Below, in pieces: positions 23,971 through 32,233 of a stretch of 64,000 nt of DNA. Under the pieces are notes generated by a model, which was not told where the DNA came from, searched no databases, and saw only the letters and a program-made list of their open reading frames with translations. Origin of the DNA: Cupriavidus gilardii (GTDB lineage Bacteria > Pseudomonadota > Gammaproteobacteria > Burkholderiales > Burkholderiaceae); contig NZ_VZOV01000002.1 in the NCBI RefSeq assembly GCF_008801915.1, positions 434,001 through 498,000 on the forward strand, written 5' to 3'. The translations under genes and the position numbers were made by a program. How positions within the stretch are numbered: the first letter of the stretch is position 1; the number at the start of each line of letters is the position of its first letter.

Positions 23971-24819
23971 ATGCCCCATTCCGTGGTGCCCGCCCCTTAC
24001 CCCTACGCCATCGGCGACCTGCAAGGTTGCTGCCCCTCCCTGGAACAACTTGTCACCAAAATCCCCGACGATGCGCCACTTCGCTTCGTCGGGGATCTGG
24101 TAAACCGCGGGCCGGCGTCACTGGAGACCTTGCGGAAGGTCCGTGCCATCGGCGCGCGAGCCGAGTCGGTGCTGGGCAACCACGATATCCATCTATTAGC
24201 GGTCGCCGCGGGCGTACGCAATCCGGGTTCGTCTGACACGCTCGATGCCATCCTCCAGGCGCCGGACCGCGAGGAGCTGCTGCACTGGCTGCGCCACCGG
24301 CCGCTGGCCGTCCATGAGAACGGCTTCCTGCTGATCCACGCCGGCGTGCTGCCCCAATGGACCGTCGAGCAGACGCTGGAGCTTGCCGGCGAAGTCGAGC
24401 GGAAGCTACAGGGACCGGACTGGAAAGCATTTCTCGCGGATATTTTTGGTAATGCGGCAAACCGCTGGCACGAGGGGCTGCGCGGCATCGAGCGGCACCG
24501 GGTCGTGATCAATGCGCTGACCCGGCTGCGCTTCTGTACCGCCGACGGGGTGATGGACTTCAAGACCAAGGAGGGATTGGGCAAGGCGCCCGATGGCTTC
24601 CTGCCCTGGTTCGATGTGCCGACACGCCGGACCTCCGATACCACGATCGTCTGCGGGCATTGGTCGACGCTGGGACTGGTGATGCGGCCCGACCTGATGG
24701 CGCTGGATACCGGCTGCGTCTGGGGCGGCCGCCTGACGGCCGCCCGTTTGGCGCCGGAGCCGGCCGACCGCGCGGTCATCCAGGTCGATTGCCCGCAATA
24801 TTGTGATCCTTTAGGCTGA
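23971..24819 (+). CDS. apaH: Symmetrical bis(5'-nucleosyl)-tetraphosphatase
   Basis: A 282-residue metallophosphatase that splits Ap4A symmetrically into two ADP. The metal-binding motifs are GDLQGC (residues 15-20), GDLVNRGP and LGNHDIHLL, and the C-terminus has CGHWSTLGL and [14 protein letters not shown]. Length agrees with E. coli ApaH (280). The ATG at 23971 follows a hairpin with a T-run and no clear ribosome-binding site, which is odd. It is divergent from the rhamnose genes and convergent with plsC. Role: clearance of dinucleoside polyphosphates in the cytoplasm. Confidence 0.95.
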   Translation: MPHSVVPAPYPYAIGDLQGCCPSLEQLVTKIPDDAPLRFVGDLVNRGPASLETLRKVRAIGARAESVLGNHDIHLLAVAAGVRNPGSSDTLDAILQAPDREELLHWLRHRPLAVHENGFLLIHAGVLPQWTVEQTLELAGEVERKLQGPDWKAFLADIFGNAANRWHEGLRGIERHRVVINALTRLRFCTADGVMDFKTKEGLGKAPDGFLPWFDVPTRRTSDTTIVCGHWSTLGLVMRPDLMALDTGCVWGGRLTAARLAPEPADRAVIQVDCPQYCDPLG

Positions 24820-24867
24820 TCTTGTCATCACCTTGGCGGGGATGTCGGTGTGCAAGCGCACCGACGA

Positions 24868-25674
24868 TCAGACCGGATTGTCGGTGGCCGTGGTTGTCGC
24901 CGGTGTGGCGGACGGCTCGCCGGCAGGCAACGGCGCGTTGCCCTGGAGTTGCCGGCACAACGCGACCACGGCCTCGCGCGCGTGGTCGGCCAGCGCACGG
25001 CGCCCGCCGTCGTCCGCCTGAAGCGGCTGGCCGAACGCGATCTGCGCGGTGATCGGCGGCGAGTGCAGGATCGCGTCGAGCGTCTGCAGCAGCGTCAGGT
25101 CGCCGATATAGGCCGGCGCGACGGTGCGTTCGCCGGTAGCAGCGTCGCAATAGCGAAGCGCCACCGGCAGCACCGGCAGTCCGGCGGAGATCGGCGCCTG
25201 CATCAGATTGGCGTGGAACGGCAGCACGTCGGTGCCGTCGGTGGTCGTGCCTTCCGGGAACACGCAGACGCGGTCGCCCTGCAGCATACAGTCGGTGATG
25301 TCGTGCAGTACGCGATGGGCGTCCCGCTTGCGGCCGCGTTCGATGAACAGCGTGCCGGTCTGCTCGCATAGCCAGCCGATCAGAGGCCAGTCGCGAATCT
25401 CCGACTTGGCGACGAAGCGGGACGGCTCCCAGCAGTGCATCACGAAGATATCGAGCCAGGAGATATGGTTGGCCACCACCATGGCGCCGCGGCCGGTTTC
25501 CGGTACCGGCCCGATCAGCTCGATATCGACCCCGCAGATGCGCAGCAGCCGGCGCGACCAGCGGCGGATATGCCATTGGCGCGACGTCTTGCCGAGCCAC
25601 GGGAACAGCACCGCGCAGGTCAGCAGGCCGCGCAGCAGATGCAGGCAAAGGGCGAGCTTGCGCAGGGCGATCAT
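24868..25674 (-). CDS. plsC: Lysophospholipid acyltransferase family protein (1-acylglycerol-3-phosphate acyltransferase)
   Basis: A 268-residue PlsC-family acyltransferase. It has an N-terminal hydrophobic segment (LCLHLLRGLLTCAVLFPWLG), then the catalytic HX4D motif in NHISWLD, the FVAKSEI block, GTLFIERGRK and the FPEGTTTDG motif for substrate phosphate. The family acylates lysophosphatidic acid on the inner membrane. The C-terminus is Thr/Ala-rich and unremarkable. It lies 131 nt downstream of the dihydroorotase-like gene, across a GC-rich palindrome, and converges with apaH. A role on another acyl acceptor, such as an ornithine lipid, cannot be excluded. Confidence 0.9.
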   Translation of the reverse strand: MIALRKLALCLHLLRGLLTCAVLFPWLGKTSRQWHIRRWSRRLLRICGVDIELIGPVPETGRGAMVVANHISWLDIFVMHCWEPSRFVAKSEIRDWPLIGWLCEQTGTLFIERGRKRDAHRVLHDITDCMLQGDRVCVFPEGTTTDGTDVLPFHANLMQAPISAGLPVLPVALRYCDAATGERTVAPAYIGDLTLLQTLDAILHSPPITAQIAFGQPLQADDGGRRALADHAREAVVALCRQLQGNAPLPAGEPSATPATTTATDNPV

Positions 25675-25740
25675 GGGATCGATCGAAATAGCAGGCGTCG
25701 GAGCCGTGGCGGTGGGTCAAGGGCTGCTGCCCGCTCCCCC

Positions 25741-25770
25741 CGCCCCTCTCCCTCAAGCGGGCGAGGGGCG
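25741..25770. repeat. REP-like GC palindrome
   Basis: CGCCCCTC (25741-25748) pairs with GAGGGGCG (25763-25770), with an inner CCC/GGG pair. It lies between the dihydroorotase-like gene and plsC and shares the CCCCTCTCCC core with the copies at 30981-31008 and 55090-55176. Likely a dispersed palindrome that forms an mRNA hairpin. Confidence 0.65.
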
Positions 25771-25805
25771 TATCGGTCTGCCAGGGCCGACGCCGAGCCT
25801 CGGGA

Positions 25806-27116
25806 TCAGCGGGCGGCCACCGCCTCGCCGTTGCGCGACTGGCCGGCCAGCTCGTAGACCAGCTGGCCGCCGACCAGCGTGGCCGTGACACGGCCGCGCA
25901 TTTCGTAGCCGAGCCATGGCGAGTTCTTGCCCTGGCTCTTCAGCGTGCGGCGCTCGACCTTCCACACCGCCTCCGGGTCGAACAGGCAGACATCGGCCGC
26001 GCCGCCGACCGCCAGGCGGCCGGCCGGCAGGCCGATCACGCGCGCGGGCTCGCTGGTGATGCGGCCCAGCGCCTTGATCAACGGCACCTTGTGTTCGTCG
26101 GCCCAGCGCAGCGTCAACGGCAGCAGCAGTTCCAGCCCCGTCGCGCCCGGCGACGCCTCGGCGAACGGCAGCAGCTTCTCGTCGTCGTCGACCGGCGTAT
26201 GGTCCGAGCACAGCGCGTCGATGGTGCCGTCGGCCAGTGCGGCGACGATGGCGTCGCGATCGCGTCCGCTGCGCAGCGGCGGCGAGAAGCGCATCTGCGA
26301 ATTGAAGTAGCCGATGTCCATGTCGGTCAGGCCGACATGGTGGATGTTGACGTCGCAAGTGACCTGCAGCCCTTCGCGCTTCGCCTGCCGCACCAGTTCG
26401 AGGCCCGCGGCCGACGACAGCCGGCACAGGTGGACCCGCGCGCCGGTCGAGCGCATCAGTTCGAAGATCGTATGCAGCCGCACGGTCTCGGCGATTACCG
26501 AGACGCCCGACAGCCCGAGCCGCGACGCGACCGCGCCGCTGGCCGCGACGCCGCCGCCCAGGTACGGATCCTCGGGCCGCAGCCAGACGGTGAAGCCGAA
26601 GGTCTGCGCGTACTGCAGCGCGCGCAGCAGCACCTGGGTGTTGCGGATCGGCGCCTCCGCCTGCGAGAAGCCGACGCAGCCGGCTTCCGTCAGTTGCGAC
26701 ATCTCGGTCAGCACCTCGCCCTTCAGGCCCAGCGTCAGCGCACCGAGCGGATACACATGGGTCTGGTTCAGCGTGCGGGCGCGGTACTTGAGCATTTCTA
26801 CCAGGCCCGGCTCGTCGAGCACCGGGTCGGTATCGGGCGGGCACACCAGGCTGGTGACGCCGCCGGCGGTGGCCGCGGCCACTTCGGATTCGAGCGTGGC
26901 CTTGTATTCGTAGCCCGGCTCGCGCAGCCGGGCCGACAGGTCCACCAGGCCCGGGCAGACGATCAGTCCGCTGGCGTCGATGGTCTTGTTGGCCTGAAAG
27001 TCGGCCGGCGCGTTGCCGATGCCGACGATCTTGCCGGCGGCCAGGAACAGGTCCTGCTGGGCATCGATATTGCCGGCCGGGTCGATCAGGCGGCCACCCT
27101 TGATGTGGATCTTCAT
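25806..27116 (-). CDS. pyrC: Dihydroorotase-like protein, probably non-catalytic (PyrC'/PyrX)
   Basis: A 436-residue amidohydrolase of the ATCase-associated dihydroorotase group. It begins MKIHIKGGRLIDPAGN and ends with SDHTPVDDDEK and LKSQGKNSPWLGYE. The canonical D-x-H-x-H-x-R zinc motif reads PGLVDLSARLREPG (D59, S61, R63, R65): both histidines are lost. This matches non-catalytic PyrC' subunits described in pseudomonads, which stabilise aspartate transcarbamoylase. It follows pyrB by 100 nt, which supports that role. A true dihydroorotase should be elsewhere. The start is ATG 27114-27116; an ATG at 27141-27143 is in frame but lacks a ribosome-binding site. Confidence 0.92.
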   Translation of the reverse strand: MKIHIKGGRLIDPAGNIDAQQDLFLAAGKIVGIGNAPADFQANKTIDASGLIVCPGLVDLSARLREPGYEYKATLESEVAAATAGGVTSLVCPPDTDPVLDEPGLVEMLKYRARTLNQTHVYPLGALTLGLKGEVLTEMSQLTEAGCVGFSQAEAPIRNTQVLLRALQYAQTFGFTVWLRPEDPYLGGGVAASGAVASRLGLSGVSVIAETVRLHTIFELMRSTGARVHLCRLSSAAGLELVRQAKREGLQVTCDVNIHHVGLTDMDIGYFNSQMRFSPPLRSGRDRDAIVAALADGTIDALCSDHTPVDDDEKLLPFAEASPGATGLELLLPLTLRWADEHKVPLIKALGRITSEPARVIGLPAGRLAVGGAADVCLFDPEAVWKVERRTLKSQGKNSPWLGYEMRGRVTATLVGGQLVYELAGQSRNGEAVAAR

Positions 27117-27203
27117 ATCGTGTCGCTTGCTATCGCTTGCCATTGCGGCTCGTTTTGGTGCTGGGCGACCGTCATCAGGCCGGCGATTGCCTGGAGGATC
27201 GCC

Positions 27204-27225
27204 CTTCAGTCGTTCTTCAGTCGTT
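27204..27225. repeat. 11-bp tandem duplication at the pyrB stop codon
   Basis: CTTCAGTCGTT occurs at 27204-27214 and again at 27215-27225 with no gap. On the coding strand this repeats the last two codons and the stop of pyrB (Asn-Asp-TGA). The first stop is used; the second copy is untranslated. Confidence 0.85.
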
Positions 27226-28188
27226 GTTGCCGGCGACGATGCCCATCACCGCCATCCGAACCGCGATGCCAAAGGTCACCTGGTTCAGGATCACCGACTG
27301 CGGACCGTCGGCGACGGCCGAATCGATTTCGACGCCGCGGTTCATCGGCCCCGGGTGCATCACGATGGCATCGGGCTTGGCCAGGGCCAGACGTTCGGGC
27401 GTCAGGCCGAAGGCCTTGAAGTATTCCTGCGCCGACGGCAGCAGCGCGCCGCTCATGCGCTCGTTCTGCAGCCGCAGCATGATGATCACGTCGACGCCCT
27501 TGAGCCCCTCTTCCATGTTGTGGAAGACCCGCACGCCCATCTGCTCCAGCCCAGACGGCAGCAGCGTGCGCGGACCGATCGCACGCACCTCGGGCACGCC
27601 AAGCGTGGTCAACGCGTGGATGTCCGAGCGCGCCACCCGCGAGTGCAGGATGTCGCCGACGATCGCGACGGTCAGCTTGGTGAAGTCCTGCTTGTAATGC
27701 CGGATCGTGTACATGTCCAGCAGGCCTTGCGTCGGGTGCGCATGGCGGCCGTCGCCGGCGTTGATCACGTGCACGTGCGGCGCGACATGCTCGGCGATCA
27801 GATAGGGCGCGCCCGAGCTGGCATGCCGCACCACGAACATGTCGGCCGACATCGCCGACAGGTTGTTGATGGTGTCGAGCAGCGATTCGCCCTTGCTGGT
27901 CGACGAGGCATTGATGTTCAGGTTCAGCACGTCCGCGGACAGCCGCTTGGCGGCGATCTCGAAGGTGGTGCGGGTGCGCGTCGAGTTCTCGAAGAACAGG
28001 TTGAACACGCTCTTGCCGCGCAGCAGCGGCACCTTCTTGACGTCGCGGTCGGAGTCCGACAGCGACACGAACTGGCTGGCGGTGTCGAGGATGTGCGTGA
28101 TCATGTCGCGCGACAGCCCCTCGATGGACAGCAGATGCTTGAGCTCGCCGTTCCTGGTGAGCTGCGGGTTGCGGAACGTCTTGGTCAT
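27217..28188 (-). CDS. pyrB: Aspartate carbamoyltransferase catalytic subunit
   Basis: A 323-residue enzyme joining carbamoyl phosphate and aspartate in de novo pyrimidine synthesis. The carbamoyl-phosphate motif is [13 protein letters not shown] and the aspartate side has [12 protein letters not shown] and [12 protein letters not shown]. The N-terminus ([20 protein letters not shown]) is typical of beta- and gammaproteobacterial proteins that form a complex with a PyrC-like subunit rather than PyrI. No pyrI is present. pyrR lies 119 nt upstream and the non-catalytic PyrC-like gene follows. The 3' end carries an 11-bp duplication containing the stop codon. Confidence 0.97.
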   Translation of the reverse strand: MTKTFRNPQLTRNGELKHLLSIEGLSRDMITHILDTASQFVSLSDSDRDVKKVPLLRGKSVFNLFFENSTRTRTTFEIAAKRLSADVLNLNINASSTSKGESLLDTINNLSAMSADMFVVRHASSGAPYLIAEHVAPHVHVINAGDGRHAHPTQGLLDMYTIRHYKQDFTKLTVAIVGDILHSRVARSDIHALTTLGVPEVRAIGPRTLLPSGLEQMGVRVFHNMEEGLKGVDVIIMLRLQNERMSGALLPSAQEYFKAFGLTPERLALAKPDAIVMHPGPMNRGVEIDSAVADGPQSVILNQVTFGIAVRMAVMGIVAGNND

Positions 28189-28307
28189 GGGTGAGGCGTG
28201 GGCGGGTGCGGTTTGGCTCGGTACGGGTGCGCGGGTGCTGGTGCTTGCCTTGGCTCGGGCTTGTGTGCTCGTTCTGCTGCGGTGAATGCGTGCCGGTTTG
28301 CCGCCGT

Positions 28308-28871
28308 TCAGCCGGCGGCGGAATCGTGGTTGCCGTTCAGCGCTTCGGTGGCAAAGGTAAAACGGATGCCGGCGCCCTCGCCTTCGCGCGACAACACCAG
28401 GTTGGTGCCGCGCGGCAGCGTGATGCGCTCGCCGACGAAGTCCGCCGCGATCGGCAATTCACGGCCGCCGCGATCGACCAGCGTGGCCAGCGCGACGCGC
28501 GCCGGCCGGCCGTAGTCGAACAGTTCGTTGACCGCGGCGCGGATGGTACGGCCGGTGGCCAGCACATCGTCGATCAGCAGCACCTGGCTGTCCTGCACCG
28601 AAAACGGCAGCGTGCTCGGCTGCGCCTGGCTGTGCAGGCCCTTCTTCGCGTAGTCATCGCGGTGGAAGGCCACGTTGATCACGCCGTAATGCGGCAACTG
28701 CAGATCGGCGGCCAGCCGCTCCGCGATCCACGCGCCGCCCGAATAGATGCCGGCGATCGACCAGGGCGCGCCGCCCGAACCGGAGCCCGACGTCGCGGAC
28801 AGCATCCCTTGCACATGGTCGCGCAGCGCGCGGTACAGCGCTTCGGCGTCGGGGGTGGCGTTGGAAATCAT
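28308..28871 (-). CDS. pyrR: PyrR-family phosphoribosyltransferase (pyrimidine regulator/uracil PRTase)
   Basis: A 187-residue PRTase-fold protein. The PRPP-binding loop is [15 protein letters not shown] (DDVLATGRT at 101-109), followed by [19 protein letters not shown], as in PyrR. It carries a Gly/Ser-rich insert near residues 27-35. PyrR binds pyr mRNA in Gram-positive bacteria; in betaproteobacteria the regulatory function is uncertain and uracil phosphoribosyltransferase activity may dominate. The ATG overlaps the ruvX stop as ATGA, and pyrB follows after 119 nt in which I see no convincing attenuator. Confidence 0.9.
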   Translation of the reverse strand: MISNATPDAEALYRALRDHVQGMLSATSGSGSGGAPWSIAGIYSGGAWIAERLAADLQLPHYGVINVAFHRDDYAKKGLHSQAQPSTLPFSVQDSQVLLIDDVLATGRTIRAAVNELFDYGRPARVALATLVDRGGRELPIAADFVGERITLPRGTNLVLSREGEGAGIRFTFATEALNGNHDSAAG

Positions 28872-29335
28872 AGCGGCAGTTGGTCGAAATACTGTTGCAG
28901 GATGATGCGGGCGGCCTCATGGTCGAGCGCGCCGGGCCTGGCGCCAGCCGCCTGGGCCTCGAGCGAGCTGTAGCGCTCGTCGACCCAGGTCACCGGCAGG
29001 TTGAAGCGGCCGTTGAGCTGATTGCCGAAGCGCCGCGCCAGCTTGGTCGCCGGCTGTTCGCCGCCCTCGGGCGTCAACGGCAGGCCGACTACCAGATGCA
29101 CTGGCGCCCATTCGGCGATCAGCGCGGCGACAGCCTGGAAGCGCCCTTCGACGGTGATGTTCGGCAGGATGGTCAGCGGCCGCGCCTCGCGCGTGATGAA
29201 GTTGCCCAGCGCCACGCCGATCTTGCGCTCGCCGTAATCGAAGCCCAATACGGTGCCGTCGGTGGGCACGGCGGACACTGGCGCGCCTTGCGGCGCCGGC
29301 TTGTGGAGCGGCGTAGCCGCGTCCGCGCTAGGCAT
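28868..29335 (-). CDS. ruvX: Putative pre-16S rRNA nuclease / Holliday junction resolvase (YqgF)
   Basis: A 155-residue RNase H-fold protein of the YqgF/RuvX family. The first catalytic Asp is D33 in [14 protein letters not shown]; later motifs are [22 protein letters not shown] and [13 protein letters not shown] with the last Asp. In E. coli the protein trims the 5' end of 16S rRNA; the resolvase name is historical. There is a ~27-residue Pro/Ala-rich N-terminal extension. It overlaps the YqgE gene by 8 nt and pyrR by 4 nt, the usual yqgE-yqgF pairing. Confidence 0.93.
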   Translation of the reverse strand: MPSADAATPLHKPAPQGAPVSAVPTDGTVLGFDYGERKIGVALGNFITREARPLTILPNITVEGRFQAVAALIAEWAPVHLVVGLPLTPEGGEQPATKLARRFGNQLNGRFNLPVTWVDERYSSLEAQAAGARPGALDHEAARIILQQYFDQLPL

Positions 29336-29909
29336 GCCCCGCCTCGCCGGAGAGCATGGTGATGTCGATGCCCAAAAGGCGAATGGCGGCGGCGAAGCGC
29401 TCCTCGGGAGGGACGCTGAACACGATCTCGGGGTCGGCCTGCACGGTCAGCCAGCCGTTGCGGCTGAGCTCTTCCTCCAGCTGGCCAGCGCCCCAGCCGG
29501 CATAGCCCAACGTCAACAGGAAGCGGTGCGGGCCGCTGCCGTTGGCGACGGCCTCGAGCACGTCCTTGGAGGTCGTCATCTCCAGGCCGCCGGGCACCGT
29601 CAGCGACGATACGTAGACGCCGACCGGGTCGTGCAGCACGAAGCCGCGCTCGGTCTGCACCGGGCCGCCGAAATAGACGGGTTGTTGCGCAACGGGCTGG
29701 ATTTCGAGCTTGAGATCGATCTTGTCGAACAGCGTGGCCATGTCGATGTCGATCGGCCGGTTGATCACCAGGCCGAGCGCGCCACGCTCGTTGTGTTCGC
29801 AGATGTAGACGACGGCGCCGGTAAAAGTCGGATCCGCCATGCCGGGCATGGCGATCAGGAATTGATTCGTCAGATTGATGGGGGCTGCGGACGTCGCCAT
29901 GCGTTGCAT
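29328..29909 (-). CDS. YqgE/AlgH family protein
   Basis: A 193-residue protein of the UPF0301 (YqgE/AlgH) family. Diagnostic segments are [56 protein letters not shown] and [18 protein letters not shown]. The family's biochemical role is not settled; AlgH was first linked to alginate regulation in Pseudomonas. It heads the operon with ruvX, pyrR and the pyrimidine genes. The start could be ATG 29907-29909 or the ATG 9 nt downstream ([10 protein letters not shown]). A TGATAA at 29911-29916 sits too close to the first ATG to give it a leader. Confidence 0.93.
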   Translation of the reverse strand: MQRMATSAAPINLTNQFLIAMPGMADPTFTGAVVYICEHNERGALGLVINRPIDIDMATLFDKIDLKLEIQPVAQQPVYFGGPVQTERGFVLHDPVGVYVSSLTVPGGLEMTTSKDVLEAVANGSGPHRFLLTLGYAGWGAGQLEEELSRNGWLTVQADPEIVFSVPPEERFAAAIRLLGIDITMLSGEAGHA

Positions 29910-30037
29910 TTTATCAAATCAGCGCCAATGTTCCGGAAAAGATTCCCTCGTCCGGGCCCGCGCAGGGATCGGGATGGTGCGTGCCGCCCCCACAGCCGTT
30001 GCATCGCAGCATCGGGGCCGCGGTGAGCCGTGCCGCC

Positions 30038-30067
30038 CAGTCCCCGCCTCAGTCCCCGCCTCAGTCC
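30038..30067. repeat. 12-bp tandem duplication at the rsuA stop codon
   Basis: CAGTCCCCGCCT is repeated at 30038-30049 and 30050-30061 and then partly as CAGTCC. On the coding strand the rsuA stop TGA (30061-30063) lies at the edge of the first unit, so the duplication extends from the stop codon into the 3' untranslated region. Confidence 0.8.
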
Positions 30068-30801
30068 TTGCGCGCCAGTTCGGCCAGATCCGCCGGCGTC
30101 AGCCAGCGCCATTCGCCGGGCGCGAGCGCCGGATCCAGCGCCAGTCCGCCGATGCGGCTGCGATGCAGCGCGGCGACATGGTTGCCGGCCGCGGCGACCA
30201 TCCGCTTGACCTGATGATACTTGCCTTCGGCCAGCGTCAGCCGCAGCGCGCGTTCGCCGACGATCTCGCAGGCCAGCGCCGCGATCGGGGCGGGTTCGTC
30301 CTCGAGCTGGACGCCTTCGCGCAGCGCCGCGGCCTGGGCCTCGGTGGCCGGCTCCGCGGTCGTGACCTCGTAGACCTTGGGCACCTTGCGCCTGGGCGAG
30401 GTCTGCGCGTGGATGAACTGGCCGTCGTCGCTGAGCAGCAGCAGTCCGGTGGTGTCCTGGTCCAGCCGGCCGACCGCCTGCACGCCGCGCTCGCGCAGCG
30501 GCACCGGCAGCAGCGTGTAGACGCTCGGATGATGCAGCGGCCGCTGCGAGCATTCGTATCCCGTCGGCTTGTGCAGCATCAGATAGGCCTTCTCGTGGCA
30601 GACCCATGCCTCGCCATCGACGGTCAACCGCAGCCCTTCAAGGATGAACTCCGCGCGCGGGTCGTCGCACGGCTCGCCCTCGACCTCGACCATGCCGGCC
30701 CCCACCAGATCGCCGCAATAGCGGCGCGTGCCGAAGCCTTGCGATTGCAGGATGCGGTCCAGCGGCGTGGTCTTGGGCGGTTTGGCGGTCTTCGGGCTCA
30801 T
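30061..30801 (-). CDS. rsuA: 16S rRNA pseudouridine(516) synthase
   Basis: A 246-residue RsuA-type pseudouridine synthase. The N-terminal S4 RNA-binding domain has PLDRILQSQGFGTRRYCGDL. The catalytic block is AVGRLDQDTTGLLLLSDDGQ, with the nucleophilic Asp. The C-terminal part contains LAEGKYHQVKRMVAAAGNHV, typical of the RsuA/RluB/E/F family. It modifies U516 of 16S rRNA during 30S assembly. It is separated by gaps of ~150 and ~240 nt from its same-strand neighbours, so it is probably transcribed alone. Confidence 0.94.
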   Translation of the reverse strand: MSPKTAKPPKTTPLDRILQSQGFGTRRYCGDLVGAGMVEVEGEPCDDPRAEFILEGLRLTVDGEAWVCHEKAYLMLHKPTGYECSQRPLHHPSVYTLLPVPLRERGVQAVGRLDQDTTGLLLLSDDGQFIHAQTSPRRKVPKVYEVTTAEPATEAQAAALREGVQLEDEPAPIAALACEIVGERALRLTLAEGKYHQVKRMVAAAGNHVAALHRSRIGGLALDPALAPGEWRWLTPADLAELARKD

Positions 30802-30980
30802 CGGCGGTCAAGGGGAGTCGGCGTGTTGCAGGGGGACATGGCGCAGGCGGCCATGCTACGGCATGCGGTCGGGCAAGCGGCGCACACTGACGGAGAGTCG
30901 AGTTTGGACCCGTCCACCCATCGCGAACCGTACAGGAACAGGGAAGGGATCGGCATGACGGGCGCCTTGCCCTCTGGCCA

Positions 30981-31008
30981 GCCCCTCTCCCGCATGCGGC
31001 TGAGGGCA
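30981..31008. repeat. Degenerate REP-like palindrome
   Basis: GCCCCTCTCC, then the self-complementary CCGCATGCGG (30990-30999), then GAGGGC. It shares the core of the perfect palindromes at 55090-55176 but its arms are imperfect. It lies between rsuA and hemY. Confidence 0.5.
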
Positions 31009-31039
31009 GAAAGCGGAAAGCCGCTGCAGATTGGCGGGC

Positions 31040-32230
31040 CTACGCCGCCAGCAGCGCGCTTTCCCGATAGTGCCGCTGCGCGTCCTCCGGCCGTTCGGTC
31101 TGCTCGAACAGCCGCGCCAGCGCCAGATGCGCGCGGATGCGAAGGCGGCGCTGTTCCTCGCTGGTCGCGTACTTCAGCGCGCGCTCGAAATTGGACTGCG
31201 CCTTGCCCCACAGCTGTTCGCCCAGGCACAGCACGCCCAGCGTGAAATGCAGCTCGGCATCGTTCGGATGCTGGGCCAGCCATCTCTCGGCCTGCTGGAT
31301 CTGCGGCAACGCCTGGCCGGGCTCGGCGCAGTCGGCGTAGCGCAGCACCAACCGGCTGTCCCAGTTGACCTTCAGCGCGTCCTCGACGATCCGGCGGGCT
31401 TCCTGCTGACGGCCCAGCGCCGAGAAATAGCGCGCGGCCGGCTCGGCGATACGGGCGGCGCGGCGCTCGTCGTTCGACAGCGAACGCCAGAAGTCCTGCA
31501 ACGCGTCGGCGTCGTGGCGGCGCTCTTCCAGCATCGCCTCGCAGGCCAGCTGCTTCAGGCGCAGCGCCAGCACCGGATGCAGCGCGTTGCGCTTCTCCAG
31601 CGAGCGCGCCAGCCGCAGCACCTCGCTCCAGTTCTTCAGATGCTGGTGCGCACGCAGCGCGATCCGTTGCACATGGATCTGCCGCCCGCCCTGCGCCTGC
31701 AGCTGCGCGATCGTTTCCAGCGCGCCATCGGCATCGCGGGCGTCGACCAGCATCTCGGCCAGCGATACCAGCCGTGCCTGTTCGCGCTCGGGCGCGGTGA
31801 CCTGGGCCAGCCAGCCGTCGCGCCGCTCGGCCTCCTGCATCTGATGCGCGGCGCGCGCCCCGATCAGCGCCGCGGTCTGCGCCTGCTCGGGCCAGACCTG
31901 GGCTTCGCGCGCGGTGCGCTCGGCGCGGGCGAAGCGGCCCGCAAACAGATTCTCGATCGCCTCGCGCAGCGCGGCCTGGGCCTTCAGCATGCGGTTGCGC
32001 TCGCGATAGGCGGCGGCGCGCCGGGGCATCTCGGACAGATGCCGGATCGCCGACAGCACGGTCCAGGCAATGAAGAACAGCAGCAACAGCAGCGCCAGCG
32101 CCAGGTTCAGCGACAGCTCGACCCGATACGGCGGGTAGAACAGCACCACATTGCTTTGATTGAATTGCGTGAACAGCGCCAGCCCGACGGCGCCGCCAAA
32201 CAGGATCGCCACCCAGAATAGAAGTCGCAT
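31040..32230 (-). CDS. hemY: Haem biosynthesis-associated TPR protein HemY
   Basis: A 396-residue inner-membrane protein of the proteobacterial HemY family (not the protoporphyrinogen oxidase of the same name). Two membrane segments come first (FWVAILFGGAVGLALFTQF and LNLALALLLLLFFIAWTVLS), then TPR-like helices to the end, e.g. HPNDAELHFTLGVLCLGEQL and RIRAHLALARLFEQTERPED. Its start lies 3 nt downstream of the hemDX stop, so the two are co-translated. The family is thought to help deliver or channel late tetrapyrrole intermediates; the precise function is not fixed. Confidence 0.92.
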   Translation of the reverse strand: MRLLFWVAILFGGAVGLALFTQFNQSNVVLFYPPYRVELSLNLALALLLLLFFIAWTVLSAIRHLSEMPRRAAAYRERNRMLKAQAALREAIENLFAGRFARAERTAREAQVWPEQAQTAALIGARAAHQMQEAERRDGWLAQVTAPEREQARLVSLAEMLVDARDADGALETIAQLQAQGGRQIHVQRIALRAHQHLKNWSEVLRLARSLEKRNALHPVLALRLKQLACEAMLEERRHDADALQDFWRSLSNDERRAARIAEPAARYFSALGRQQEARRIVEDALKVNWDSRLVLRYADCAEPGQALPQIQQAERWLAQHPNDAELHFTLGVLCLGEQLWGKAQSNFERALKYATSEEQRRLRIRAHLALARLFEQTERPEDAQRHYRESALLAA

Positions 32231-32233
32231 GCG

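Noticed and set aside
24820-24867. Terminator between convergent apaH and plsC
   Set aside because: No stable stem or T-run is seen in this 48-nt gap.
28189-28307. Possible PyrR-type attenuator between pyrR and pyrB
   Set aside because: The gap is G-rich on the + strand but no antiterminator/terminator pair with a T-run can be drawn.
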